Assembly (NCBI GenBank): GCA_907164885.2
Contig: OU015503.1
Coordinates: 63,733,222-63,797,221 of the forward strand
Length of the DNA stretch: 64,000 bases
From: Dolomedes plantarius
Taxonomy: Eukaryota; Arthropoda; Arachnida; Araneae; Dolomedidae
Direction of reading: 5' to 3'
Position numbers and translations under genes: made by a program. Shown here one piece after another: positions 12,039 through 26,119 of this stretch (positions are counted from its first letter, which is position 1; every line of letters starts with the position of its first letter). The notes beneath the pieces were generated by a model. That model saw nothing but the letters and a program-made list of their open reading frames with translations. It searched no databases and was not told the origin of the DNA.

Positions 12039-12711
12039 TCTATATATATAAAACAGTTCCGTAACTGACTCATTCATTCACTGCTGACTGACTGACTGAC
12101 ATACAACGCACAGACCAAACCGCTGGACCTAAAGGGCTGAAATTTTGCATGGCGATTCTTCTAATAGTGTAGGGGTGCACTAAGAAACATTTTTCAAAAA
12201 TTCTTCTTAGATTTTTTAAAATTAAATTTTTAAGCTGTTTTTTTAACTTTTTTTACGTTTGCATTTAAAATAATACATAGAGGGTTATAAAATTTATATC
12301 ACGAGAAAGATCATAAAAATTCCTTTAAAATGACATCTTTTTCGAACCTTTACCTCGATTTTCTGATTTTTGGTGAATTTTCAAAGATTTATTTTAGAAT
12401 TTAATTTATTAAATGCCGATCACGTGATTTTTTTTCTGGTACTTTAAATAAATTATCGTCACGTGCGTAACAACTAAATACACAAACAAATTTTTTTTCT
12501 TGCTAATGCGGCAGACGATTGGACATTATTTGTCTTTAAAATATCCCTTACGATTTATTTATAAATATATATTTTCTACATCAATTGTATACATTGATCG
12601 TCATATTTACTATAATATATATAATATATTTTTTTTTTGGCATCAATTGCATAAACTGACCGTTGTATTTAATTTGAATGTACTCCGTAGCGAAGCGCGG
12701 GTTTCAGCTAG
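12039..12711 (+). mobile_element. Helitron-like element, family A, copy 1 of a head-to-tail pair
   Basis: Starts TCTATATATATAAAACAG (12039) and ends TTTCAGCTAG (CTAG 12708-12711). It shares the whole family A interior, including the CACGTGA block near 12422 and the TACTCCGTAGCGAAGCGCGG 3' hairpin region. The next copy starts at the very next base. Confidence 0.8.
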
Positions 12712-13630
<919 letters not shown>

Positions 13631-13739
13631 TTTTCTATATGAGAATGAAATATTGAACATTTTTAAAAAACGACGTTGGACATCCCTTGTCCCTTAATCG
13701 TTCATTGGGAAAACTACAGCATAATTACACGATGACAAG

Positions 13740-14630
13740 AACTTTTTATATACCATGTTTTTAAATTTTCTGTTGAATCATATAAACTTTACAATTCTAT
13801 GTATTAATACATACTTTTTTCAAATTTTTTTGATGAATTATCCCACCAACTTGAAAGAAAATGAAGTTAATTGGAAGTTAACTTGCGCTCAACTTTTCGT
13901 TCCCGTCCCGTCCGATAGATGTCTGCACCAGTCTACAAACAAAATTAACTGAAATGAATTCAATCCTGCTTAAAGATGGCTAAAAGTATCAAAAGAATGC
14001 ATTGTCATCGTGTTCTGAGCGATTCTAAAAGTTTAAAATGTCTAGCTAGTCGGAAAGTTAGTTAAAAATCGATTGCAAGATTTGAACAGGAGAAACACAC
14101 AAACACACAAACAAACAAGAAAGCAAGTTAATAAAACCATGTAAAAAATATAAGCCATGTGACAGATCATACAAACTAAAATTTATCATTTAAAGATGGC
14201 TAAAAGTATCAAAAGAATGCATTGTCATCGTGTTCTGAGCGATTCTAAAAGTTTCAAATGTCTAGCTAGTCGGGAAGTTAGTTAAAAATTGACTGCAAGA
14301 TTTGAACTTGACAAACACACAAACCACCAACAAACAAGAAAGTGAGTTAATAAAAACATGTAAAAGATATAAGAGCCATTTGACAGCTCATACAAACTAA
14401 AATTTATCATTTAAAGATGGCTAAAAGTATCAAAAGAATGCATTGTCATCGTGTTCTGAGCGATTCTAAAAGTTTGAAATGTCTAGCTAGTCGGAAAGTT
14501 AGTTAAAATCGATTGCAAGATTTGAACTGGAGAAACACACAAACACGCAAACAAACAAGAAAGAGAGTTAATAAACATGTTAAAAATATAAGAGCCATTT
14601 GACAGCTCATACAAACTAAAATTTCACCAA
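13740..14630 (+). repeat. Dispersed repeat D with a 220-bp internal tandem triplication
   Basis: A unit beginning TTAAAGATGGCTAAAAGTAT starts at about 13970, 14190 and 14411, giving periods of 220 and 221 bp with high identity. Each unit contains an ACAAACACACAAAC run. The upstream part (13740-13970) includes TTTAAATTTTCTGTTGAATC. The same family occurs at 16125-16500 (plus) and twice at 53500-54310 (minus), so it is an interspersed repeat. I do not know its class. Confidence 0.7.
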
Positions 14631-15279
14631 TAACTGTAGATGAACAGAGAAAAATGAAAGTATTCTCATACTTTAAATTCTCATACTTTGCCCAGACTTA
14701 TCAACTGATAAAAATTTATATTAATTACTTAGCCTTACTAGCCGACTGAAACAAACCACTTCTTTGAAATAAAACAGGGAAAAATCTGAGGTCTTCTTCA
14801 AAGATTTGATCCCTGAACTAGCAGTCACTTGAGAGGTTATTTTTCCAGCAGGGTAGAAAGTGAGGATCAACGGGATCTTATCCCCTTGCCCTGGATGTGT
14901 TGAGGAGAAGATCATCTCCAATAATCACCCACTTTTCGCCAAATGAGGCGGTGAAAGCCAAAGTGGTGTAAGTCAGTAAGTCAAGTGATGTAAGTCAAAA
15001 GAGTATAACTGCCAAAACTACAAAAAATTCCACCATAAATTTAACAAATTATAATTCATAACAATTATTACAATATTGCAAATTAACTATTTACAATTCC
15101 ACCATAAATTAAACATGGAGGTTACATATTTGACCCACAAATGAAAAAAAAGTTGAAAATGTGACTTACACCACTTTGCCTTTCAACGCCTCAAATATCG
15201 ACACTTGTCGTAAGGAAAAAAATAATGAAATTGCTTTTTAGAGGATTACCTTAAAAACTATATTTTTGTTTCTTCATTA
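14631..15279. other. No gene recognised
   Basis: A 66-codon minus frame (14721-14921) has no recognisable domain. The stretch may be the non-coding flank of the Helitron remnant that follows. Confidence 0.4.
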
Positions 15280-15985
15280 GGTGGAACTTTTAATACCAGG
15301 CTCGTCCGCGAACTTACGCGTGAGCAAGCTACGTAAAACTAACCGTGGGAGAAACAATTTTCTCTTAAATCTACACCAGCGTATTTTAAAAGTTTGGCCT
15401 TGAGACTTATTTATCGTCATGGCGAAGCATACTTTGAGGGGAAATTGCAGTCTCTTAAAGTCAAAGGGGGGGGGGGGGGGGGGTCTTTCAGCATTAGAGG
15501 AATGCGTGGCATGAACACTTTTTCTCCTTGAGCATATCCGGTTAAAATAAGGGCTTAGATTAAAGCTTTATGTAAGGTTTTGACTTGCAGTCTAGTGCCA
15601 TTAAACAATTTCGAAGGTTTTTAATTCCGGAGGAGCATTATGTGTGTGCCCTTCCGCAAAGAGAGCTTATGGTATGGAAGAAACGGAGGTTTAAGGGAAT
15701 TTAAAAACTCTACCGGATAGTTAATAGCAGCATCTGAATTACAGACAGTGTCTATTGACTTGTAGACCATTTCTTCCCCATCGAAGGACTTTACAAACAT
15801 GTCATTAATGAACGTAGCTTGATCGTTTTTGGAGTCAAATTGGCCCTTTCGCAAAACCATTCTATAGGCTTATCTGAATTTGAGCAATGCCTGGATAAAT
15901 GTGATCTATCAGCGCCTGGATGGTAGTCTCTAATTTGAATTAAATTCTTCAAAAACTTCCATCTCAATTAGTCTAGTGGTTAAAT
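15280..15985 (-). pseudogene. Helitron PIF1-type helicase, C-terminal remnant
   Basis: On the minus strand the translation runs through helicase signatures in the right order. They are AKNDQATFINDM (about 15790-15835), YPVEFLNSLKPP (about 15685-15720), a 'HIMLLRN' block (15621-15645), NGTRLQVKT (about 15575-15600), FMPRIPLM (about 15490-15515), FKRLQFPLK (about 15440-15465), AMTINKSQGQTF (15385-15425, motif V) and FYVACSRVS (about 15310-15335, motif VI). This is the 3' end of the Rep/helicase protein that Helitrons use to unwind and transpose DNA. Two in-frame stops, one frameshift after SQGQTF and a stop near the end of GVDLRENCFSHG break it. A homopolymer of about 17-18 bases (G on plus, 15465-15482) sits in frame between two helicase blocks. 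The Rep domain is absent. A family A Helitron fragment lies next to it at 16015. Confidence 0.85.
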
Positions 15986-16014
15986 TTGATCTTTTACAGT
16001 ATTTTAATATTTTT

Positions 16015-16120
16015 TGTCAATTTTTTCGTTGTTATGCACGGACACAAAATCAATTTAAGTATCAGAAAAAGAAAAGAAACCTCGTAATCAGCATTTAATA
16101 AATTAAATTCTAAAAATAAT
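16015..16120 (-). mobile_element. Helitron-like family A, internal fragment
   Basis: About 100 bp match the family A interior in minus orientation (GTTGTTATGCACG..., then GTATCAGAAAAAGAAA and CAGCATTTAATAAATT). Both ends are missing. It adjoins the helicase remnant on the same strand. Confidence 0.6.
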
Positions 16121-16124
16121 TACA

Positions 16125-16500
16125 AGATAAAAAGAACTGTTTACTTACCATGTTTTTGAATTTTCTGTTGAATCATACAAACTTGACAATTCAATGTATT
16201 AATAAATTACTTTTTAAAAATTTTTTTGATGAATTATTCAACAACATGACAGAAAATGAAATTAATTGGAAGTTAACATGTGTTTAACTTTTCGTTCCCA
16301 TCCCGTCGATAGATGGCTGCACCAGTCTACAAACCAAAATTAACTGAAATGATCATTATGCTTAAAGTACTGCTAAAAGTATTAAAATAATGCATTGTCA
16401 TCGTGTTCTGAGCTATTCTAAAAGTTTCAAATCTGTAGCTAGTCGGGAAGTTAGTTAAAAATTGATTGCAAGATGTTGTACTGGACAAACACACATACAT
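16125..16500 (+). repeat. Dispersed repeat D, single copy
   Basis: Carries the same order of blocks as 13740-14200, with TTTTGAATTTTCTGTTGAATC at the start and TCTAGCTAGTCGG-like sequence (here GTAGCTAGTCGGG) at about 16434. Only one 220-bp unit is present. Confidence 0.65.
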
Positions 16501-16529
16501 CGTTTAAATTATTTTTTACATCTTTTCTA

Positions 16530-17165
16530 TGTTAGGGCTGATAGCGAGATACATAGGTATGATTCTCGGGCAATGTAACAGCTTCCTTCCATTTACTGTT
16601 GTCACACTTATGCAAGGGACTTTTTATCACTGTTTAATTATCAGCTTTAAAATTCAATTAAAAATCGAAATTTTAAGATAGATACTTGAAATGAGATTTA
16701 TATGAATAAAAAAGCTTTCAGTTTCTAGATGATGTACATAGTTTCTTTGTAAGATAAAACTCGAGGACCATCGATATTACACCCACATGTGGGACGATAT
16801 TTCTCGAAACACTGTTTCATTTTTTGATGAAATATTAGTCTGTTTTTAAAATATTTTAACCAATGATGTCTATGTTTGAAAAGACATGTCCTGTAGTTTT
16901 AGAATGTAAAATGATCAGATTCTGCGCCTACTTTTTTGGACGAGTTATCGTAATTGAAAGATGAAAAAATCAATATTTCCAAACAAAAACATAAATTAAA
17001 AAAAATTCAAAGTCCGCCGGAAGAATGAGACATATATACTTGGTCCCCCCCTTTTTCTGCAATCCATTGGTATCGCGCTCGACCCCATACCTCCAGCGGT
17101 GTTCAGTGGAGATAGCGTGACAAGCTTTTGGACAGCGGTAGCTGGAGTTACCCTTTTTTAGAATA
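16530..17165 (+). repeat. Interspersed repeat, inverted partner of 26465-27100
   Basis: This ~635-bp block is the reverse complement of 26465-27100 with moderate divergence. Matching landmarks include ATACATAGG near 16549, TTTTTATCACTGTTTAATTA near 16621, and GATAGCGTGACAAGCTTTTG near 17111. The outer TIR ends seen at the 26-kb copy are missing here. Confidence 0.7.
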
Positions 17166-17269
17166 GACTGAAATATTTGATCAGGAGACGTTTATAGTCT
17201 GCGGGAGAATGCTACAAGAAAAACGATAAAAGTAAATAAGCAAAGGAAATGTATGAGAGTTACTTCCAC

Positions 17270-18400
17270 TTGAAATATCGGATGAAATATAATTCCATCG
17301 CATGAAAAAGTAGCATTAAAGTTGGTATTGTGTTATCTTCCAGCGAATATGTACAAAAAGCATTTATATGAAAATACTTCTACAAAAAGAAAACAGCATG
17401 CTGCCCTTTTTGCGTAAACATTTAAAGTAAACAAACAGAAAGTGACACGGTGTGAAATACACTGTATTAATGTACTATTTATTTTATCTCACCCCAAAAA
17501 ATTCAAGATATAGTTTGCCTAAATATGTATTAATTCTGTTAAAGTATAGCTATTTTATATTCTTCCTAAGTAGTATGATGAAAATGTAACATTAAAGTTG
17601 TTATGGCGTTATCTTCCAGCGAATATGTACAAAAGCATTTATATGAAAATACTTCTACAAAAAGAAAACAGCATGCTGCCATTTTTGCGTAAACATTTAA
17701 AGTAAACAAACAGAAAGTGACACGGTGTGAAATACACTGTATTAATGTACTATTTATTTTATCTCACCCCAAAAAATTCAAGATATAGTTTGCCTAAATA
17801 TGTATTTAATTCTGTTAAAGTATAGCTATTTTATATTCTTCCTAAGTAGTATGATGAAAATGTAAAATTAAGTTGTTATGCGTTATCTTCCAGCGAATAT
17901 GTACAAAAACATTTATATGAAAATAATTCTACAAAAAGAAAAACAGCATACTGCCATTTTGCGTCAACATTTAAAATAAACAAACAGAACGTGACACGGT
18001 GCGAATACACTGTATTAATGTACTATTTCTTTTATCTCACCCCAAATATCCAATTCAAGATATAGTTTATCAAAAAATGTATTAATACTGTTAAGTATAG
18101 CTATTTATATTCTTCTCTAAGTAGTATGATGAAAATGTAGCATTACAGTTGTTATGGTGCTGTCTGCCAGCGAATATGTACAAAAAACATTTATATGAAA
18201 ATACTTCTACAAAAGAAAACAGCATGCTGCCATTTTTGCATCAACATGTAAAATAAACAAACAGAACGTGACACGGTGCGAAATACACTGTATTAGTGTA
18301 CTATTATTTTATCTCACCCCAAAATATTCCAGATAGTTTATCTAAAAATTATTAATACTGTTTAAAGTATAGCTATTTTATATTCTCTCTGAGTAGCTTA
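17270..18400. repeat. Tandem array, ~275-bp monomer, 4 copies
   Basis: CCAGCGAATATGTACAAAA recurs at 17340, 17616, 17890 and 18167 (spacing 274-277 bp). Units share GACACGGTG, CACTGTATTA and TCACCCCAAA blocks. Copies 1 and 2 are nearly identical; copies 3 and 4 are more diverged. No coding potential. Confidence 0.85.
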
Positions 18401-19589
18401 CATATATATTTAAATATATAACTAAAGAACTGTAATGCCGCTTCTTTACAGAAGTAGATACTTTTGACGAAAGCTTATGTTCAGGGTATAAATTCATGTT
18501 AAAATATGCAGAAGGAGAAACTAGAGGCAAAACAGGAAAACGAATCTGGCAACATGTGACCAAAATCCGATTTGTCCATTACCATGGGGTTTATTTTCAT
18601 ATTAGCCTGAAACAAATATGACGCTATTTGTTTTAAAAAACACGAATATATGATATGTTTATCGTACAGGTAGAGAAGTTACTATAATGTTTTTTGCAAG
18701 AGGATAGCGAAAATTCTGAAGTATATTTAAATACATATTTAAAATTCAAAACTGTCACTCAAATCAGAGAAAGTCATTGGAAAAAAGAAAATTTCAGTTT
18801 ATACTTCCGAAATTTTAAAAAATAAAAATGATATTCGCAAGGAAACACAAATTTAATACAAACATTTTTCCTAATTTTTCTTATCAATTTCAGAGAATGA
18901 CTGCAAACCATTTATAAATATTCAGCTCTCTTTGAAGGTGTGTTTTAATACTTCAAGTTCATTGTTTTGTTTAAATATTCGGAGTTTATATAAAATTGAA
19001 TATTTTAAAAACTTTTGTAGGCAATATGGATAAAAGATAAGTTCTCTTTGTCTGTTGAAAGAGAAGCTTAAGGGTGTGTTTAATCTTAGATAGAAATACT
19101 TACAGAATGACATAAAAATCATGCTTTCATTTCCAGATAAGAAAGCAGAGCCATCTCGGGGAGATATGAGAACTTCGTATGCATATATTGGAAATACAGG
19201 TTCAATAAAGGACATAATTAATTCAATCAAGCGTTTTTTTTTAGGCTTGTTGGGACAATGATTAATTTATTCACTTCACAGATATGAACTATTTATTTCC
19301 TTGTTTTCCGAACTTTAAAAAAAAATTACGTTTAAAATCAAGAGTTTAATAATAATGACGAAAGAAAGTAGAGTGTAAAGGCTATACAGAATAAAACAAT
19401 ATTTTTTTTTTACGAAACAATATAACAAAACTTACTTCTCCCCTTTACACATCTTATTTTTAATTTAGTGAAATGCAATCCGACAGAACATATTACAAGC
19501 CACTCATCGTCTAAATTTTTATTTCTAATAACAATTACTATTTTATTTCACTGTAATTTAATCATTATTTCATCATTATTCATATTTTT
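18401..19589. other. No gene recognised
   Basis: AT-rich; a 102-codon minus frame (18922-19230) shows no recognisable domain and no codon signal that I trust. Confidence 0.45.
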
Positions 19590-20680
19590 ATCACAGAGAT
19601 GACATCCCAAGTTTTACTACTAACTTCGCTTTTGCATCAGATTTTTTTATAAAGAAACACATAAATGTCACTTCTCACTTTTTTTATATTTTTATATTTA
19701 TTAGATATTGAAAAAGAACACGACAGAACCACCATTAACAAGCCAACTTAATCCTTATGGGGCAACAAGCTTCACCGGTTGCACGCTGCAGAATTTTCCC
19801 CCATCTTTTATCTCAAAAATCCTGTAAAAATTTCCAATTAAAGGTGCAAGTTTTTTACTCCTTTAAACTGATAACATATGACAGCACTAGTATTTTACTG
19901 ATCATTTAACTGGAATACATTGAATGCAAGTGAAAAAGGGGCTAAATTTCGGCGTTTCCACTGTGCAAACGACGCCCCCAAGGGTAATGTCTGAATTGTC
20001 ACCGATAATGTTTACAGTTATATTATTTCAATGTAAGTACATTTGTATCTGATAATTCCGTCACTAGATGGCGCCCTGTGTCTTCTGTTATTTGCACCAG
20101 TTCTCATTAATATACATTTTTAATTTTCAATAAAATTCAACCTGAAAAAACACGCGATTATAAGCCCACTTCATGTCTAAATTAGACTTAATATATTCAC
20201 AATTGTTTTACTCCACTGTATTGCATCTCTATCGCATATTTCTCTCACTAGATGGCGTCATATGTCTTCCTATTAAGTTTCGCTTTTTCACCATACTCAT
20301 TACTATATTTTTTTATATTTTAATTTCAGAAGCAATGCAATCTGAAAGAACTCTATTACAAGCCAACTTCCTGTCCAAATTACTATTATTCTTGATAATT
20401 GCAGTTATTTTATTTAAATGTAATTGAATCTGTATTGATATTTCTGTCACAAGATGGCATCGTAAGACTCCCTAATAACTTCGCTTTACACCAGTCCTAA
20501 ATATTATGCATTTTTATATTTTAATCTTCGGTAAACCTGACAGATCCGATTATAATATAACTCCATATCTAATTATAACTTCCCATATTTTCAGTTATTT
20601 ATTTCAGTGTATTTAAATATTTATCCGATATTTCCGTCGCAAGATGGCGTCCTAAGTTTAACCAATTAACAGGAAAGAAA
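19590..20680. repeat. Diverged tandem array, ~195-bp monomer
   Basis: A block AGATGGCGTC...ACTTCGCTTTT...ACCAG...TTTATATTTTAAT...AAGCCAACT recurs with AGATGGC at 20068, 20252, 20453 and 20644, and weaker copies upstream to about 19600. Spacing is about 184-201 bp. The 84-codon frame at 20173-20427 spans monomer borders and is not a gene. Confidence 0.65.
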
Positions 20681-20684
20681 TATT

Positions 20685-20727
20685 TATATATATTATATAT
20701 ATATATAATATATATCTATATATATAT

Positions 20728-20768
<41 letters not shown>

Positions 20769-20899
20769 GATTATAATATATATACAAATATACCTATCTA
20801 TATATATATATCATATATATATAATATATATATATATACAAATATACTATATATAGATATATCATATATATAATATATATTTATATATATAGATATATT

Positions 20900-20941
<42 letters not shown>

Positions 20942-20981
20942 ATATAGATATATATATTTATATATATATATATATATCGCT
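20685..20981. repeat. Imperfect (TA)n tract
   Basis: About 300 bp of TATATA with GATA and CATA interruptions, running directly up to the left end of the MITE at 20982. Confidence 0.9.
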
Positions 20982-21214
20982 CACTCTGTTCAACAACGTC
21001 ATATCTCGAAAATCGGGGATTTTGAGTTATGCCTGTTTTCAGAATGCCCTGATAGAGTAGTTATATCCCAAAAGATCGTTACATCTTATCGCTCAATATT
21101 TAGCCGCTAGAGAGCAGAATTAAATTTATTTTCATACATTTAATGTACTTTTAAACTTTAAAATCACCCCTTCTGAAGAATCACGTTTTGAGATATGACG
21201 TTGTTGAAGGAGTG
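20982..21214. mobile_element. MITE with ~30-bp terminal inverted repeats
   Basis: The left end CACTCTGTTCAACAACGTCA and the right end TGACGTTGTTGAAGGAGTG are inverted copies, and the match extends inward through ATATCTCGAAAA / TTTTGAGATAT. Total length is 233 bp with no coding capacity. I cannot assign a superfamily and see no certain TSD. Confidence 0.75.
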
Positions 21215-22146
21215 CTATCCCATTGATCCCTTTTGATCAATATAACAGCACTGAGTTAATAGCTCAATAATGAACGCTAAACAGTGCCGCCTGAGGTGTT
21301 TATTTAACGAACTACTGATGTAAAATTGATCATGAACGTATGTGTTGCGTAAAGTTAGTATGGAGCTCCTAAACTGGGAATTGTAAAAAGGGAGGAGTTG
21401 GTGCTTTATAATGATTGGAAATATATTATAACTTTCAACTAGATAATTAGCGAATACGTTGTAAGCAGAAATTTTCAATTAATAATCCTTATACCTTATA
21501 AAAGAGTATTCATACGAAGTATATTATTATTATTATACTGTATATGTATACATGAATCTACATATAAAATATACATACATGCACACTCACACACATTTGT
21601 TTTGCATATATATATATATATATATATATACTAGAAGATAACCTGTCATTTTGACGTCATAATAATGACCGTCATAATGGAAAATGTATATGAAAGTTAA
21701 AAATATCCCGAATTATCTAACATATTGCATTTAATCCACACATTATAAAAGCAAACCCTTTCATTATTTTTTATTTATTTAGTTATTCATGCGATTGGAG
21801 TAGTAGACTGCCATTCAGTTTTTTACATCTCACTACGCAATATGAATACTTGAGCTACTTGATTCATTCACATTCAAGTTTGCTTACTTTCAAAATTCAT
21901 AGCAAAAGTAACAGATTTTAAAAACGTTAAATATACAGCTAAAAGCATCCAATTTTTTTAGTTCTGAATGTTTTATAGAAAAATAGGCTGAGCAAACGTG
22001 ATTTGATGGAGAAGATATTAGTTTTAAGGTAACAAAAAATTCTGATCCACATCTGAAATTGAAATTAAGCCTAACCGGCCGTTTGTTTACTGGGGGCTTC
22101 AATTGAAGATGGTACAAGCCCGGAAGTGTTATACAGAGACAACGGC

Positions 22147-22196
<50 letters not shown>

Positions 22197-22897
22197 TTAT
22201 TTATTTATTTATTTATTTATACAGAGAGATAAAGAGATCTTTATATATGATATATTATATAGATACATATATATATATGTAATATGTATACATATCTAAA
22301 TATATAATATATATATACATACATAAACAATACATTCTTCTATTCGAGAGACGATCTGGTGTTATTTTCTAGTGCATGAGTACAGAAATTGTAAAATTTG
22401 GAAAAATGCAGTTGGCGAAAATTTCATTCAGATATATTCATTTGAATAAAATTAACAAAAGCAGAATCTACACAAATGCATCACATTTTTATGTGACTTA
22501 TAATATATTTTGCTTGTTTTATTTATGACTTTTCCATGGCCTATCTGGAATTTCTAATCCCATATGTGGAATTACAATAAGTCCACTATTTTGCGAAAGA
22601 ACAATATAAAGCTTTTTAAAAGGGATATTATTCGACTTTGACTATCTCTATATCAACGGTATGCACAAGCAGAAACAAGAATTTGCCCATTTTTAGTAAT
22701 TTTCCTAAGTATTTTTTTGGTTAGTTGTTATATTTGATGGAAAAGTTAAAAAAAATAATAACTGGACACAATTTCTATATTGTATTTGTATTGCAGTAGT
22801 CATTTAATTGGTCAATGATGTAAAATACTTTGGAAATTGGCTTATTGGAATTTGTCCAATGTTTACAAACTCAAGTTCTTTTCTCTACAGCAGTTTA
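21215..22897. other. No gene; short microsatellites and a possible Helitron-like end
   Basis: At 21632 a (TA)n tract runs into CTAGAAGATAACCTGTCA, which looks like a minus-strand CTAG terminus, but no 5' end is secure. A mixed (TA)n/(TTTA)n tract lies at about 22150-22220. The rest is AT-rich with no recognisable gene. Confidence 0.4.
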
Positions 22898-23176
22898 GTA
22901 TAATGCCGTCTTACAATGCCATTTAAAAAACTGAATACTTTCTTTATACTTAATTAGAGGATTAAATTACTCACTTCAAGGATTCGTTAAATTTTGTAAA
23001 TGCGAAAATTTATCTCCTTTTGTACATGACTAATTTTATATAATGCCGTCTTACAATGCCATTTAAAACTGAATACTTTCTTTATACTTATTTAGAGGAT
23101 TAAATTTACTCACTACACGGATTCGTTAAATTTTGTAAATGCGAAAATTTATCTCTTTTTGTACATGACTACAAAA
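22898..23176. repeat. 140-bp direct duplication
   Basis: TAATGCCGTCTTACAATGCC occurs at 22901 and again at 23041, and the following ~135 bp (to TTTTGTACATGACT) match with few differences. It is a simple tandem duplication. Confidence 0.9.
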
Positions 23177-23909
23177 ACAAGCATATAAACTCATATCGGA
23201 GATTGAAAAGCTAAACTTTTCAAAAATAGAGTACTTAAAATGCTGAAAAATTGAGTCCGTTTTTAAATTAAAAAATACTTTTACCATAATAAAAGATTTA
23301 AATAACCATTTCTGTTATACTTCCCCTGTTTTAGTTTTCCAAAAAAGGGTCTCATAATTAATAATTGAGTAAATGCTGTTGTAAATACCTGTAAATCTTT
23401 CTAATCGTGTGTAAATATCCTTTATTTATCCTTAGTTTATGCTTTTTTGTGTTTAATGTCATTGAACATTAAATTGCAATATTGGCGTTATTGCTCTTGG
23501 AGATATTGTATAGCATTGTGGCGACTTTGGCGATAAATTTGGCGTTTTTTTGGGGTGTCTAGAAAACCAACTAAATTTCACTTAGGTGTCGAGGTTATCT
23601 AGTTCTGGAATTTTCCATGCCAAAAACAATCGAAAAGGAGACAAGGGCATATGAGCATGCCCAACTCGGCTCAAAGGGGATTTTGTTCATTCCTCAGCTG
23701 CTCTGTTTGAGCCTTGAGGCCTGTTCTATGTCTGTATGCATTGTGACCAAATTGAAGTCTTCTGCCGAACTTCACTGTAGTCTATAGTTCATAGTTTGTA
23801 ACATTTGAGATCTCTTTAAGGCAAAAACAGAAAATAAACTTGTATCGTTGTTATCTAAGTCATATTTTATAAATATCGTCTAACACAATGCAGCATACGC
23901 AAGCAGCAA

Positions 23910-23965
<56 letters not shown>

Positions 23966-24601
23966 TATAGATATATATATATATATATATATAATTCACA
24001 AAACGTAACTCTTTCTTTTAGATATAATGTTAAGAGTTTATATTTAACTCCCTCGAGTCAGTTTATTAAGTATTTCAAACTTTTCTCCAATATTGACAGA
24101 TTCTTGGCGGTGTTTTTCTCCAGGGTTAATACGTGACGTACAGTGCTTTGGGCAGAAGCTTTTCTTGAATATCATATTCCTTAAATGTTATTACCTTGTT
24201 CCTTTCCCAACTTTTGACGCTCCTGACAGAGAACTGAAGATCAACGAAATAGATATGATTATTTTTATAGTTAAGTATTACTTTTGTTGTTTGGTCGACG
24301 ACTGACAAATTTTTTTCCACGGTCAGAAGCTCTTTATATGCATTTATAGACGTTTTAAGCAGATCTCTGTGTAAAGTGTCAACTTAAAATTTCATGGAAG
24401 TTTGGCAATTTATCTTAAGACGAAAATAAAATACTACTGGGAGTGAATATTTTTGTACAGTAAAAAATGCAGTAATATTTTATTTAAATTCAAATCCATT
24501 GTTTTGTCGAAGCTGAGGCTCAAAGTCAGTGACTCTAATATTAAAAAGATCGATTATTCTTCCAGAAAAGGAATACAATAAAATCCCTCATATTTATATA
24601 A

Positions 24602-24604
<3 letters not shown>
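23177..24604. other. No gene recognised; (TA)n at 23912-23993
   Basis: AT-rich sequence with one (TA)n tract containing GATA interruptions. Frames of 64-82 codons after it (24093-24320) have no domain that I recognise. Confidence 0.45.
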
Positions 24605-25389
<785 letters not shown>

Positions 25390-26115
25390 GAATTAGCTAT
25401 TCATTAAATCTAAAAGAACCAATTATGTGTTTGGAAAGACTATCGGGGTAATAATTACTTTTTAGCACATCTAACAAGTCTAAAATATGCTTATTCCTAT
25501 TGTCTTTAGAACAATGCCTATTTATACGTACTAGCTGATTTACAATAATGTTTTTAAAATCAGATTTATATAAATAAGTAATTTTGAAATTTAACAACAT
25601 TAAAATCTTAATCTGATCTTTTATCATATAAGTCAAATGTATAATTACAATTTGAATTTAATTTAATGTTATTATATAAAAAGTTTACATTAATATTATT
25701 TTGGCTACTTTCTATTAGTTCTAGATTATGAGGGTAAAAATTTAAGGCTATATGATTATTACTTTTATTAATTACAATTATATCATCAATATATCTAAAT
25801 ATTTGTAACTGCTATTATCAATATTATTTATATTATTCAATTTCAAAATAATGTAAGTATTCATTGGCTAGGATACTAGAAGCATTTCCACCTTGTGGTA
25901 CACCTTTAGTCTGTAAGTATATACTATTATTGTGTATAATATAATTATGTTTAATAACAAAATCTAAGAGTCTACTGAAATGAGAAAGATTAATTTCTTT
26001 ACTGAAGTATTGAAATTATTTTGTACCAACTTTATTATTAATCTATTTAAATCATTTTATATTGATATTATTGAAAAAAATCTTTAAATCAAAAGTGACA
26101 ATTGATTCTACGATG
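25390..26115 (-). pseudogene. Penelope-like reverse transcriptase remnant (YIDD)
   Basis: On the minus strand: motif A as SIVTFDLKIFFNNI (about 26066-26108), then a palm block KGVPQGGNASSILANEY (about 25860-25910), the catalytic RYIDDIIVIN box (about 25770-25800), and a C-terminal open frame of 79 codons (25397-25636) containing NRHCSKDNRNKHILDLLDVL. RT copies RNA into DNA; the second and third catalytic Asp are both visible in YIDD. Stops between motif A and the GVPQGG block and frame changes around 25640-25700 make it non-functional. The fingers domain is not recognisable. Penelope-like is my best guess from the block order; another non-LTR-like RT is possible. Confidence 0.7.
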
Positions 26116-26119
26116 ACAA

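Noticed and set aside
18922..19230. 102-codon minus frame as a gene
   Set aside because: No domain, AT-rich composition like its flanks, no neighbouring coding exon; length is within chance in this composition.
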